Source of the DNA: Dysidea avara
Lineage: Eukaryota > Porifera > Demospongiae > Dictyoceratida > Dysideidae
Reading direction: 5' to 3'
Assembly (NCBI RefSeq): GCF_963678975.1
Contig: NC_089276.1
Span: forward strand, 2,253,445-2,317,444
Length of the DNA stretch: 64,000 nucleotides
Part shown: positions 12,673 through 22,902 of the stretch, one piece after another
Position numbering within the stretch: the first letter of the stretch is position 1
Layout of the letters: every line of letters starts with the position of its first letter
The notes under the pieces: model-generated
What the model was told of the DNA's origin: nothing
The model's input: the letters and a program-made list of their open reading frames with translations, nothing else
Database searches by the model: none
Translations under genes and position numbers: made by a program

Positions 12673-13676
12673 AACAAAAATGGCCGTCTTTATTAGATAA
12701 AAAACAGGTCAATAGTGCGGAGGAGGCAGTAAGCCACCTTTGCACTGATAATCAAACCTCCATCCAAGCTCAGGACTATTTTGACATTGCCATAATTAAT
12801 TTTCAAAGTATTATATCTAAGCAAGCTAATTTTTCCCTGTTTCTAAATGATAATCACCCAGATATAATTTTGGTACAGAAAAATGGCTATCCTCAGAAAT
12901 CAAATCCAGTGAAATTATCCCAAACATTTATAACATTGTACATCATGATAGAAGTGATGGCTATGGAGGAGTACTCATAGGAATACGTAGTGACCTCAGT
13001 GTTATTGAATGTTCTACAGAAACTGATTCTGACTTAGTTATTTGCAAGATAATTCTCCCAAACAAAGAACCAATTCTTTTGTGTGCAGTTTACAGACCAC
13101 CTAATTCTAACTTGGTTTATCTTGAAAACGTGATAACTACACTCACCAATATAGTACGCAATAACCCTCAGTCTCCGATTTGGATAGCAGGTGACTTTAA
13201 TCTTCCCATCATTAATTGGAGTGATGGCTCAATATCTGGAAACAACTACCCTCACACCTTTGCAGAGCTCCTTCTAGACTTTTCTAACACTTATGGTTTC
13301 ACACAAATGGTTGATGCTCCTACCAGAAAACACAATATAATAAAAAAATAAAAAAATCACGTGATTACGTATGGTGGTTCTTCGACAAGAGTGCTGTTTC
13401 GTTGTTTTAATAGCTCCCAGAGGCATATTTTGAACGTGATTAGGCTTCTTTTGATGTTTCTTTTACCAAAGTTTGTTCGTCTGATCACTGGTGTGGATAT
13501 CCTAGAGATCTTACTCCAAGTAACGCTCGCCACTAAACGCTCCACCTTGTACCGTGGTGTCCAACGTCTCTGCGTCTGGTAAAACGGTACCACAAAAGGC
13601 GAGACTTCAGTACTTGTTTGTTCTGTTTTTGTTGTGGTGTTTCCCTATAGTTTTATTGTGAACAACAATTTTGAGT

Positions 13677-14565
13677 ATGCCAAAGCGTGGAAGAGTACCA
13701 GGGGGAACTCCACCGTCCAAGGAAGGGAAGAAGTCAGCTAGTTTGTGTGTTACTTGTAGTAAGGAGTCAAGTACTGATTGTGTTGAATGTGATTGGTGTG
13801 GGAAATGGCAACACAGAGAGTGTGCTGGGCTATCTACATCAGAATTAGAAGCGCTAGCAGATATATGGGATCGTCAGCCCACTGAATCAAATGTCATGTT
13901 TTTTTTGTACTGTGTGTAAACCAAAGGTCACACTAGCCCTGAAGTTCTTCACAGACATACAAGATAAGCAGGATGAAATGGAGAAAAGACTAACGGAGAT
14001 AGAGGACAATCTGAAGAAATTACAACCTGTGGATTCAACAGAAGCAAATCCTAGTGACCAAACACAACCCACTCTTCAAACACAGCCGGTTTCTCAGTCT
14101 AAAGAGCAAATATCTGAAATGGTGTCTTCCTACATTAATGAAGAAAAAGAAAAATCCAAGAGACGTTTGAATGTTATAGTACATAATGTTATTGAATCAA
14201 CATCTGAGGATCCTGAACTTAGACGTAAGCATGACATTGATTCTGTGTCATCCATCTTTCATAAACATCTGACAGTCCCTGCCACAATAACTAAAGCAAT
14301 CCGGTTGGGCAAGAAAAGCGATAGGCCAAGACTCTTGAAGGTTTCGGTTGCGTCTGAGTCAGACAAGGCATCAATTATGCGAAATTGTACCAAACTTCGC
14401 AATGTTAACCTTCCTAGCATAGTTCAAAAGGTTTTTATCACCCCTGATCTCACACCTAGGGAGCAGGAAGTTAATAAGAAGTTACGTGCTGAACTTAAAG
14501 AACTAAACAAGGATGGGAACAAATTTAAAATAAAAAACTGGAAAATAGTGCAGAGGAGCCCCTAG
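13677..14565 (+). CDS. CR1/L2-like ORF1 protein, copy 2, one frameshift in a T run
   Basis: The start is ATG 13677, two codons inside a TTG-opened frame. A PHD-type finger occupies residues of about 25-80 (CVTC, then CDWCGKWQHREC, then CTVC). A coiled coil (DKQDEMEKRLTEIEDNLKK) and a basic domain (RRLNVIVHNV, then ITKAIRLGKK, then TPDLTPREQE) follow. The last CxxC and everything after it lie in another frame, entered within the run of eight T at 13899-13906. Seven T would keep one frame. This may be a real mutation, an assembly error in the homopolymer, or slippage. ORF1 proteins of this class bind the element RNA (known). It overlaps the open frame of ORF2 by 37 nt. Confidence 0.85.
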
Positions 14566-17408
14566 CCGGGCCCCCCTGCACTGATAATTTTACACTTAAT
14601 CCTGAAATTTTGAATCATTCTGATATATTAGATGTAGCTGTTGTCAACTGTCAAAGTGTCCTTGCAAAACGACTTGATTTTCAGAACTTTATAAACTGTC
14701 ACTCACCAAAAATCATCATTGGTTGTGAATCATGGCTGTCTCCCTCCATAGTTTCAAGTGAAATTTTCCCCCAACAATATCAGGTATACCGTAAAGACAG
14801 ATTCGATGGTTACGGGGGTGTATTCATTGCTTGTCACAATTCATTGTTGTCTACTGCACTTGAATACCATAGCACATCTCTATGTGAATTGATAGTATGT
14901 AAAATTCAGTTAGCCACAGGCCCTCCACTTATTATTTGCTCTGTGTATCGCCCACCAAATGTAGATATACCATATTTAGAAAATCTTTGCACTGTCCTAC
15001 GTGATATAATGGATCACAATCCTAATTCCGTTGTGTGGATTGCAGGTGATGCAAATTTCCCAAATATAGATTGGGACTCCTACTCAGTTAGTGGTAACAA
15101 TTATCCTGTACATCTGTGTGAAACTTTTCTCAACTTCATTGAGGATTGTGGCCTAACACAAACTGTCAACTTTCCAACTAGATATGCAAATACTCTTGAT
15201 ATTTTCCTAACAAATCGACCATCATTAGTACTTTGTTGTAAACCATTGTCAGGGATTAGTGATCATGATATCGTGTATGTGAAGTCTACTGTAGAAGTCA
15301 AACAACAAAGCAATCCCTCAGTGCAATCTTATAAACTCTGGAACAGGGCAAACAACGATATCATCAGTGAATACATTACAAGATCTAGTGAACAGTTTTT
15401 AGAGGAACATGATATGGATACACAAGTTGATGTCTTATGGAAAGTGTTCAAGGAAATGTGTCAAAAGTGTCTAGATATGATTCCATCCAGAACTTATAAA
15501 CCTGGCCATAGCCCCCCTTGGATGAATCCCGCCATTAAACGTCTATCTCACAGGAAGCAAAGACTATATAATTTGGCCCGACATTCCAAGTCTAGTGATG
15601 CCTGGCAAAAATATCGACAGATTAAGAAAGAAGTTCAAAGGGCATGTCGGCAATCCCACAACTCCTATATTCAACACTTAGTCACCCCTGGAACATATTC
15701 TACAACTAAGAGGTTATGGAGTTACATTAAGAGTCAAAAGAAGGACTACTGTGGCATACCACCATTACTAGAAGGAGACACTCTGATCTCTGATACAGCA
15801 ACCAGAGCAAGCTTATTGAATGACTATTTCTCATCTGTCTTTGTTAAAGAAGATTTAAGTTCTGTACCACATATTGAAAATTTACCTATCCCACTAATGG
15901 AACCTATCAGTATTAATCCAGAAGGTGTTAAAAACTTATTAGAAAACCTGGAGGTAAACAAAGCTCCAGGTCCAGACCAAATTCCACCCCGATTTTTAAA
16001 AACCTTTGCAAACTACATTACGCCATTTCTTGTGCTGATCTTTAGGGCCTCTTTGCATCAAGGTCACCTTCCATCTGAATGGAAACATGCTACTGTTGTA
16101 CCTGTTTTTAAAAAGGGAGATCGTAAATTACCATCTAACTACCGCCCAATATCCTTAACATCAATCTGTTGTAAAGTTCTAGAGCACATCATCTATTCTT
16201 CCATCAGCTCTCATTTGGAAAATCATCAACTTATTCGAGAAGAACAGCATGGTTTTCAGAAAAATAAGTCCTGTGAAACACAACTGATCTACACAATTCA
16301 TGAATTTGCAACAATACTTAATGATGGTGGAGAAGTGGATGCTTTATTTCTTGACTTTAGCAAAGCTTTCGATAAAGTTCCACATGTAAGACTTCTTCAA
16401 AAACTTGAGCATTACAGAATTTGTCCACAACTTGTCAATTGGATAAAAGATTTTCTTGGACAAAGACAACAGCAAGTAGTTCTGAATGGTGTAACTAGTG
16501 AGAAGTGTGAAGTTATCTCTGGCGTACCACAAGGTACAGTACTTGGCCCTTTACTATTTACTTGTTTTATTAACGACCTACCAGCTCTAGTGAACTCTCA
16601 GATACGACTCTACGCAGATGATATACTTATTTTTAGACCGATTTACTCAAATGAAGACACTTTAGTATTGCAGAGAGACCTTGATGCCATAGTGAGGTGG
16701 AGTGAAGACTGGCAAATGTTTTTCAACCTTAGCAAATGTGTACACCTCAAGATCACTAACAGGATATTAACAACTAACTCAACATATTTTCTGAAACAAC
16801 ATCAAATTTGTAGATCTACCAGTGCCACTTACCTGGGAGTAACAATAGATGAACACCTCAAATGGACAAACCATATCCAACATGTTACCTGTAAAGCAAA
16901 CTCAGCCAATGCCTTTTTGCGTCGTAATATTAGCTCTTGCACTCAACAAACTAAGAAGCTGTGTTATCTAGCAATGGTACGTCCTATCTTAGAGTATGCA
17001 TCAACTGTCTGGTCTCCATACACTAACAGTAGCATCTACAAGTTAGAAATGGTCCAACGAAGAGCTGCAAGGTTTATTACAAACAATTATTCACCCTGGG
17101 CTAGTGTAACTGAGATACTAGATCACCTGAATCTACCAACTCTTGAACAGCGACGGAACAATTTGAAGCTAGTTATGATGTATAAAATGGTGCATAGACA
17201 AGTTCACATCGATAATGGAACCTATTTAATCCCAACAGCAAGCCAAACACGAGGTCACGATCAACGATTTTTGCAGCCACACTCCAGAATTGATTCTTAC
17301 CTTTACTCTTATTACCCCTCTACAATTAAATTATGGAATAACCTATCTAGCAGTGCTGTGGAATCACCTACCTTAAACACATTTAAACAATGTATTAATT
17401 GTAGCTAA
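14529..17408 (+). CDS. CR1/L2-like ORF2: APE endonuclease and reverse transcriptase
   Basis: The frame is intact from the codon after TAA 14526-14528 to the stop at 17406-17408. The domain order is APE-type endonuclease (VVNCQS, CESWL, RKDRFDGYGGVF, YRPPN, IAGDANFPNIDW, ISDHDIV), a linker rich in basic residues (about 15500-15720), then reverse transcriptase (NKAPGPDQIPP, NYRPISLTS, FLDFSKAFDKVPH, SGVPQGTVLGPLLF, the catalytic RLYADDIL) and a C-terminal domain. All catalytic motifs look complete. No ATG precedes the endonuclease domain. Translation must start at a non-AUG codon (CTG 14538 or TTG 14610 are candidates), by reinitiation after ORF1, or by frame change. It nicks target DNA and copies the element RNA at the nick (known for the class). 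Confidence 0.93.
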   Translation, partial: NKKLENSAEEPLAGPPCTDNFTLNPEILNHSDILDVAVVNCQSVLAKRLDFQNFINCHSPKIIIGCESWLSPSIVSSEIFPQQYQVYRKDRFDGYGGVFIACHNSLLSTALEYHSTSLCELIVCKIQLATGPPLIICSVYRPPNVDIPYLENLCTVLRDIMDHNPNSVVWIAGDANFPNIDWDSYSVSGNNYPVHLCETFLNFIEDCGLTQTVNFPTRYANTLDIFLTNRPSLVLCCKPLSGISDHDIVYVKSTVEVKQQSNPSVQSYKLWNRANNDIISEYITRSSEQFLEEHDMDTQVDVLWKVFKEMCQKCLDMIPSRTYKPGHSPPWMNPAIKRLSHRKQRLYNLARHSKSSDAWQKYRQIKKEVQRACRQSHNSYIQHLVTPGTYSTTKRLWSYIKSQKKDYCGIPPLLEGDTLISDTATRASLLNDYFSSVFVKEDLSSVPHIENLPIPLMEPISINPEGVKNLLENLEVNKAPGPDQIPPRFLKTFANYITPFLVLIFRASLHQGHLPSEWKHATVVPVFKKGDRKLPSNYRPISLTSICCKVLEHIIYSSISSHLENHQLIREEQHGFQKNKSCETQLIYTIHEFATILNDGGEVDALFLDFSKAFDKVPHVRLLQKLEHYRICPQLVNWIKDFLGQRQQQVVLNGVTSEKCEVISGVPQGTVLGPLLFTCFINDLPALVNSQIRLYADDILIFRPIYSNEDTLVLQRDLDAIVRWSEDWQMFFNLSKCVHLKITNRILTTNSTYFLKQHQICRSTSATYLGVTIDEHLKWTNHIQHVTCKANSANAFLRRNISSCTQQTKKLCYLAMVRPILEYASTVWSPYTNSSIYKLEMVQRRAARFITNNYSPWASVTEILDHLNLPTLEQRRNNLKLVMMYKMVHRQVHIDNGTYLIPTASQTRGHDQRFLQPHSRIDSYLYSYYPSTIKLWNNLSSSAVESPTLNTFKQCINCS

Positions 17409-17455
17409 GTACAATCACTATAATTTATTCTTAATTTAATCTGTTGTACTATATA

Positions 17456-17467
17456 CTCCATATGGAG
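17456..17467 (+). other. 3' UTR stem-loop of the CR1/L2-like family
   Basis: CTCCATATGGAG is a perfect palindrome just before the CTGTACAGTAAACAAATAA tail of copy 2. Copy 1 has ACTCCTTGATGGAGT at the matching place (20517-20531), with different loop bases but a kept stem, followed by CACAGTAATAAATAA. A kept stem with a changed loop suggests a recognition hairpin for the element's own reverse transcriptase (inference). Confidence 0.55.
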
Positions 17468-17517
17468 GTTTCTGTACAGTAAACAAATAATAATAATAAT
17501 AATATTTTAGACTTATT

Positions 17518-18283
17518 CAGGGGCGTAGGGAGGGGGGGTTCAGGAACCCCCCTGTAAAATTTAGACTTCTGCAAGCAGGATCCTAACACACCATTTAGTG
17601 CGGCAGGACAAAATGAGTGAGTTGATAAAACTTACATTCATCTCTCAGGGAAGGATTTACAGAGGTAACATGAGCCCTCTTCAAAACTTGTTAAGAAGAT
17701 CGATATAGTCTAATAGAGCAGTCAGGTATATACTCTAATAGAGCAGTCAGGTATACTCTAATAGAACATGCATGTAAATATCCATGTACATATGAAGTTT
17801 TTCAGACATTCCAACATTAAATGCAAAACTTAGCATGACCTTATATTGCTATAGCTTTGGTGTGCAGTGTTTAAAGATATAGAGCTCCAGTAATTTATCA
17901 CTTTTATTATGCAAAATTAATTCATGCTATGCATATTTGTATAGTTAGCTATATTGATTTGATTGTCATTTGTATCAGTGGATTCATGGCTCCTATACCA
18001 CAGTGAGATATAACTATCACTTACAGATTACTATATGTGTCTCTATGTGTTATGCTGTCTGTTTCCACTAGGTGACTTTATCTAGTACTACCTTTATCCC
18101 TGGGGCACTTAATGCATCATAATTAATGTACTTTTTGTATAAAATATAGTAATTTGCTGAGTTTTGATTTATTAAAATATTGAAAGTCTCTCAGCGGCTG
18201 GGGGCTGTGCCCCCAGACCCCTGCTACTAGTAACTCAATGCTGGTGCTGGAACCCCCTTCAAAAAATCCTGACTATGCCCCTG
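17518..18283. mobile_element. 766-bp MITE with CAGGGGC termini
   Basis: The termini CAGGGGCGTAGGG and GACTATGCCCCTG are flanked by CTTATT on both sides (17512-17517, 18284-18289). Both ends continue into runs of the type GGGGGGTTC and GAACCCCC. Three copies of the CTCTAATAGAG motif lie at 17709-17768. It inserted into the reverse transcriptase sequence of copy 1, a few bases past the 3' end of copy 2. No open frame of note. Confidence 0.8.
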
Positions 18284-20709
18284 CTTATTCCTTACAAATC
18301 GACCATCTTTAGTCAAATCATGCAAGGTCATCCCAGGATTTAGTGACCATGAAATTGTGCATATTTCCACTTATGTGTCAGCACCTTGTAAATTAAACTC
18401 AAGAAAAGTTTTTCTTTGGCATAAGGCTAACTTTGATTTAATTGAAGAAGTCATCCTAAACTTCAATAATAGTTTTTTAAATGATTATACCCTTGATACT
18501 CCTATTAATACTCTGTGGAATAAATTTAAATATCTTTGTGAATCCTGTTTAGCCCTTGTACCACAGAAGCAGACATCAACCAAGTTTCGAACTCCATGGA
18601 TAACTGCCCAAATCAATAGATTATCAAGGAAAAAGCAGCGTAGATACAACACTGCTCGCTCATCCAACCTTGCAAAAGACTGGGAAAGCTACCATAATTT
18701 GAAGAAAGAATTGCAATGTTTATGTCGAAGATCTCATAACAACTATCTTTCATCACTGCTGGACTCACATAACAAACTCACTAAAAGATTTTGGTCTTTT
18801 GTTAAGGGCAAACGTAAAGATCAGGTTAGCATCAATACACTATGCTCTCATGGACAAGTGTATACTGATAGTAAAGACAAAGCAGATATTTTAAACAAAC
18901 ATTTTTCATCAGTATTTACTGAAGAGGATTTGGATTCACTCCCCACTATCCATGGATCCCACACACCAGATATTTCAACTCCTGACATTAATCCTATTGG
19001 CGTCCAAAAACTTTTAGGAGACTTGGACATACATAAAGCATCAGGACCAGACAATATACCATCAAGATTACTAAAAGAAACTGCTAGTCTCATGGCTCCT
19101 CTTTTGACTCTTATTTTTCAAGCCTCTATTCAACAAGGTACTGTCCCGGATGAATGGAAGAAAGCTAATGTAGTGCCAATTCACAAGAAAGGATCTAGAA
19201 GTGATCCGGGTAACTATTGACCTATCTCATTAACCAGCATTTGCTGTAAAACCCTTGAACATATTATTTACTCCTGTATCTTTACGAATCTCAATAAATA
19301 CAACATTCTATGTGACAATCAGCATGGTTTCCGTTCCAAGCGATCATGTGAAACTCAACTACTGGGTGCAGTGAACAATTTTGCTAAAGCATTGAACTCT
19401 GGAGAACAAATTGATGCTTTGTTTCTTGACTTCTCCAAAGCATTTGATAAGGTACCTCACGAAAGACTTTGTCACAAATTATCACACTATGGAATAAATG
19501 GCCACTTGCTAGATTGGATCAAAAGTTTTCTGACAGAAAGAACACAATCAGTTGTTATTGATGGAGAAAATAGCTGTCCTTCTACAGTACTTTCCGGTGT
19601 GCCACAAGGCAAGTTTTGGCACCCTTATTGTTTTTAATATTTATAAATGATATTACACAAGATCTCCAGTGTACTGTTAGACTTTATGCAGATGATATCT
19701 TAATTTACAACATCATTCATTTTCCCAATGACTCTGAGCATCTTCAACAAGATTTATATACTTTACAAGCATGGGCCAGGAGATGGCAAATGGAATTTAA
19801 CCCAGCTAAATGTGTACATCTTACAATTTCAAATAAACATCATATTATTGAACATAACTATTACTTATTTGATCACCTAATTCAAAAGGTCTCCAAGGCA
19901 AAATATCTAGGAATAACATTTGATGAACATCATACTTGGAAAAATCATATTCATAACATCTGTCATAAGGCCAATTCAGCCTTAGCTTTTCTGAGGAGGA
20001 ACGTCAATCATTGTCCAATTTCTGTAAGATCTCATTGCTATAAGTCCCTTGTCAGACCCATACTAGAATATGCTTCACCTATATGGGCTCCTCACCTTCA
20101 ATCTGATATTTTTGCCATAGAAAAGATTCAACATAGTGCTGCAAGGTATACAATGAACTATTACTCCTGGAGAAGTAGTGTTACTAACATGCTCACATCA
20201 CTTAATTGGCCCTCTCTAGAATCACGACGTACATTTTGCAAACTAGTCATGTTTTATAAGATAATCAATTGTCAAATGGAAGTTCCATCTATCTCACTAA
20301 CATCAATGTCATCAGTTACCAGAGGTCATTCACAACGTTTCAGAATCCCACAAGCAAGAATCAACTTGTACTTATTTTCCTTTTTACCATCCACTATTAA
20401 ATTATGGAACACTTTGCCAGAAGATGTGGTCAATCAGCCATCTATAAACTGTTTTAAGGACATTTTGTTAAATCATCTGAATTTACTTTGATTTTGTTTT
20501 TGTATCTGTGTGTTATACTCCTTGATGGAGTCCTACACAGTAATAAATAAATAAAAAAATTTCAAAATTTTCCTGGGGGGGGGGCATGCCCCCAGACCCC
20601 CTAGTTCCAGCATGCTTCGCATGCTGGGAAGTGTGACTTTGCACACCTTTACCCAAGAGATTAGTACCTTGAGTTAGCCCCCCCTTTATAAATCCTAGAT
20701 CCGCCCCTG

Positions 20710-20970
20710 AATAGTCCAATTAAATAAAGAGTTGAGGTCTTCTTGAAGCTGCTGTATGTCCAGTATGGAAATGATTTGCCAAAAGCACTTTGTATCATCT
20801 GCAAATTCGAGTAGTTGAGATATGATGGTAGATGGCAGATCATTTATAAAGATCAGGAAAAGCATTAAACCTCTTGCATGTCTTTTATCAAGAACACCTC
20901 ACTCAACACCTGTCATAGAGTATGCTATCACCTTGACTTGATTATTATGATAATTGATATGATCACGATA
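20710..20970 (-). pseudogene. non-LTR reverse transcriptase gene, 5' part
   Basis: On the minus strand this stretch reads into RGLMLFLIFINDLPS and EFADDTKCFW, the reverse transcriptase catalytic region (ADD kept), then LQEDLNSLFNW. That segment runs in frame into the part at 10219-9621 once the 10.5-kb insertion and one AATAG copy are taken away. The segment before RGLML is decayed, with a stop where SGVPQG should begin. The copy is 5'-truncated near 20970. Confidence 0.78.
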
Positions 20971-21353
20971 CGTACAGCCTCATTTTACTGACACCTTCCC
21001 TCCAACTCACACATTTGAACTCGCAATCACGTGATAGTGGGTATTTAATGGAATTTTAATTTTCTTTGTCCGCTGATGTTAGTAATAGCGAAATAACAAG
21101 AAATTGTATCTGCATCGATGATTTTCATATAAAAATCTACATGGTAGCGTTGTGAAAAATCGTCGCGTGTCGAATCACGTGACTTGCAACATTTACTGAA
21201 GGTGGGACCTGGAAAGTTGACGGTGGGGCACAGGCCCCAGTGTAGCTACGCCACTGGACCTGAGTAGCCGCTAGCTATCTAGCTAGTTGGTCAACCATAA
21301 GGTTTTAAACTGAATTTTTATCATCTCCTTGGATGTCGGAAAGATTTAGCTAA

Positions 21354-21733
21354 GGCCACTCCAAATAAATTCTCTGTTTCCCGTCCTGGACGCAGGCACA
21401 TTTGCATGCGGGCGGGCGGTTCATTTCCATTATTTCATTATAAGGTTGGCAGCTTTTCTAGCCATTACTTGCCTGGCAAAACCATAAACAGCTACATAAA
21501 AGCATGCTTATAAAGCTTGTTCTTTCCTTTTAAGTTGCAACATAGCACAAACGTGAAGTTTGTGCAGAGTTGATAGCACTGCTGACACTGACTTAGGATG
21601 GCTTTTACTGAGCCTGCCAGTATGCAAGAATAACCGGAAATAATGGAAGAATACGGAATAGTAGGATATTTAGAGCTGACAGTAACCAGATGCGGGCGGT
21701 GGACGGGAAACAGAGAATTTATTTGGAGTGGCC
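21354..21733. mobile_element. 380-bp Harbinger-like MITE
   Basis: The 33-bp terminal inverted repeats are perfect, starting GGCCACTCCAAATAAATTC, and flanked by TAA on both sides (21351-21353, 21734-21736). A 3-bp TAA duplication fits PIF/Harbinger elements. The inside has no gene. The termini differ from the 400-bp MITE at 5779, so it is a separate family. Confidence 0.85.
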
Positions 21734-21757
21734 TAATAGGTCGATTTAAGCTAGTGA

Positions 21758-21864
21758 TCCATACGCGTATAGCTATGGGTGCCCTGTACGTGTATGGGTA
21801 TCCCATACGCGTATAGGAAGCCCGTATAGGTATACTCGTATGGGATATCCCATACACGTACAGG
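21758..21864. repeat. degenerate array of palindromic CGTATGGG units
   Basis: Short units such as CATACGCGTATA, CGTGTATGGGTATCCCATAC and CGTATGGGATATCCCATAC follow each other in both orientations. Each is close to self-complementary. The stretch is bounded by unrelated AT-rich DNA. Confidence 0.6.
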
Positions 21865-21912
21865 AAAATTACGCAGTGGGTCACAACACATATAGTATAG
21901 TAATATCATTAG

Positions 21913-22239
21913 CAGGGGCGGATCCAGGGGGAGTTCAAAGAGTTCCATGGAACCCCCCTTTTGAAAGAGCCTCTCTTACTTGAGATACTCTAATAGAGCA
22001 GTCAAATTGAGATACTCTAATAGAGCAGTCAAATTGAGATACTCTAATAGAGCAGTCACGGTAGTCTTTTGAGGAGCAGTGTAGAAAGTTATGTATCTAG
22101 TTATAAATAAGGAAATATAGTTGGTGATGGGCAGCTATTGTCAGCAGGTAATGACTTTTTTTGTCTTTAACTTACAGCTAGGCTGAAGTTGCAATTCCAA
22201 AGTGGAATTCCCCTTTTTAAAAGTCTGGATCCGCCCCTG
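21913..22239. mobile_element. 327-bp MITE with CAGGGGCGGATCCA termini
   Basis: The ends CAGGGGCGGATCCA and TGGATCCGCCCCTG are exact inverted repeats of 13-14 bp. The flanks ATTAG and ATTAT could be a mutated 5-bp duplication. Inside, a 27-bp unit with the CTCTAATAGAGCAGTCA motif is repeated three times (from 21982, 22009 and 22036). The element at 36230-36557 is a second copy in the opposite orientation, alike from end to end. Confidence 0.82.
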
Positions 22240-22353
22240 ATTATATCACAGTAGCATGGTCAGCAATAGTATGAGCCAAGTGGATAAAGCAATCGACTCT
22301 TTATAAATTGCACTTTTTTCATTATTATTATTTTAGGATAACTAGAAGAACCT

Positions 22354-22442
22354 ACCCTAATGGCATAACCATCCACCACAATCAACTTGAGTGTGGTGGA
22401 TGGTTATACCCTAATGGCATAGCCATCCACCACACTCAAGTT
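22354..22442. repeat. three-copy inverted/direct repeat
   Basis: ACCCTAATGGCATAACCATC (22354) is followed by an inverted copy (22385-22408) and a direct copy (22408-22442) of the same roughly 30-bp unit. The first two would form a hairpin. No element termini were recognised around it. Confidence 0.65.
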
Positions 22443-22699
22443 AAGATGTTCTAGTTTTGCCTATACCTACACCAACAGAACTAAACAATAGAACCTACAG
22501 AACAAAGAATAGAAGAGATTTCTTTGGTTGTTCTATTAGAGTGATTGAGACTGTAACAACTGTACTTGTGGTTAATCTTGTTGAAGTTTTCCGCCACACT
22601 CATTGTCCCACTTTCCACAGTCAGGTTAATGCATCAAATTAATCTTGCATGTATGAATAGATTTATCTTGCATAAATTGTGCTGAAATTTTCATTTGCT

Positions 22700-22860
22700 A
22701 TCTTGTCGCGAAATTTTATTACGACGACGCTCGCGATAGCGTGATAACCTCTCCGCTTACGTCATCGTGAAATGTTTCATTACACGGCGTCGTGAAATAT
22801 TTCATTATACGAAATCATGAAATTAATCTAGCTATGACGTTGCAAATTTAGATAATCAAC
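22700..22860. promoter_or_regulatory. CpG-richer stretch, possible upstream control region
   Basis: Compared with its AT-rich surroundings this stretch has many CpG steps. It holds TTACGTCA (a CREB/ATF-type site) near 22758 and repeats of the type CGTGAAATATTTCATTA. It lies about 0.5 kb before the start codon at 23330, separated from it by a MITE. A control role is inference only. Confidence 0.25.
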
Positions 22861-22902
22861 AATCATCGAATTCCATTGTAACGACACATGCGACATGCTT
22901 AG

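Larger units (their letters stand above)
13345..17505 (+). mobile_element. near-complete CR1/L2-like retrotransposon, copy 2
   Basis: The element has a 5' leader of about 330 bp (from about 13345), ORF1, ORF2, a short 3' region and a terminal (TAA)n run (17487-17502). It is inserted into the endonuclease region of ORF2 of copy 1, whose sequence continues on the far side. The exact 5' boundary is blurred by A-rich sequence on both sides. The near-intact reading frames show that it is much younger than its host copy. Confidence 0.85.
12669..20491 (+). pseudogene. CR1/L2-like ORF2 (endonuclease-RT), copy 1, interrupted
   Basis: The gene is in pieces. The APE-type endonuclease part is 12669-13345 (YRPPN, then IAGDFNLPIINW), with frame shifts near 12970-13080. 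It is then cut by copy 2 (about 13345-17505) and a MITE (17518-18283). It resumes at about 18290 with FLTNRPSL and a decayed SDHEIV motif, then reverse transcriptase. A TGA at 19218-19220 replaces the expected arginine codon in NYRPISL. One base is lost near 19610, just after SGVPQG. The last frame (19616-20491) has the catalytic RLYADDIL and the C-terminal domain. A 3' stem-loop follows at 20517-20531, then an (AAAT)n tail to about 20558. Inactive. Confidence 0.85.
10225..20709. mobile_element. CAGGGGCGGATC-type element enlarged to 10.5 kb by nested insertions
   Basis: The terminus CAGGGGCGGATCCAGG (10225) has its inverted partner CCTAGATCCGCCCCTG ending at 20709. AATAG flanks both sides (10220-10224, 20710-20714). 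Outside it, a minus-strand reverse transcriptase gene is continuous in frame across the junction, which shows that the whole segment is one insertion. The element's own DNA is probably only about 10225-10900 and 20558-20709. The rest is a retrotransposon that later jumped in. Copies of the CTCTAATAGAG motif occur at 10451-10499. The termini look hAT-like, but the 5-bp duplication is shorter than the usual 8 bp. Confidence 0.75.
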
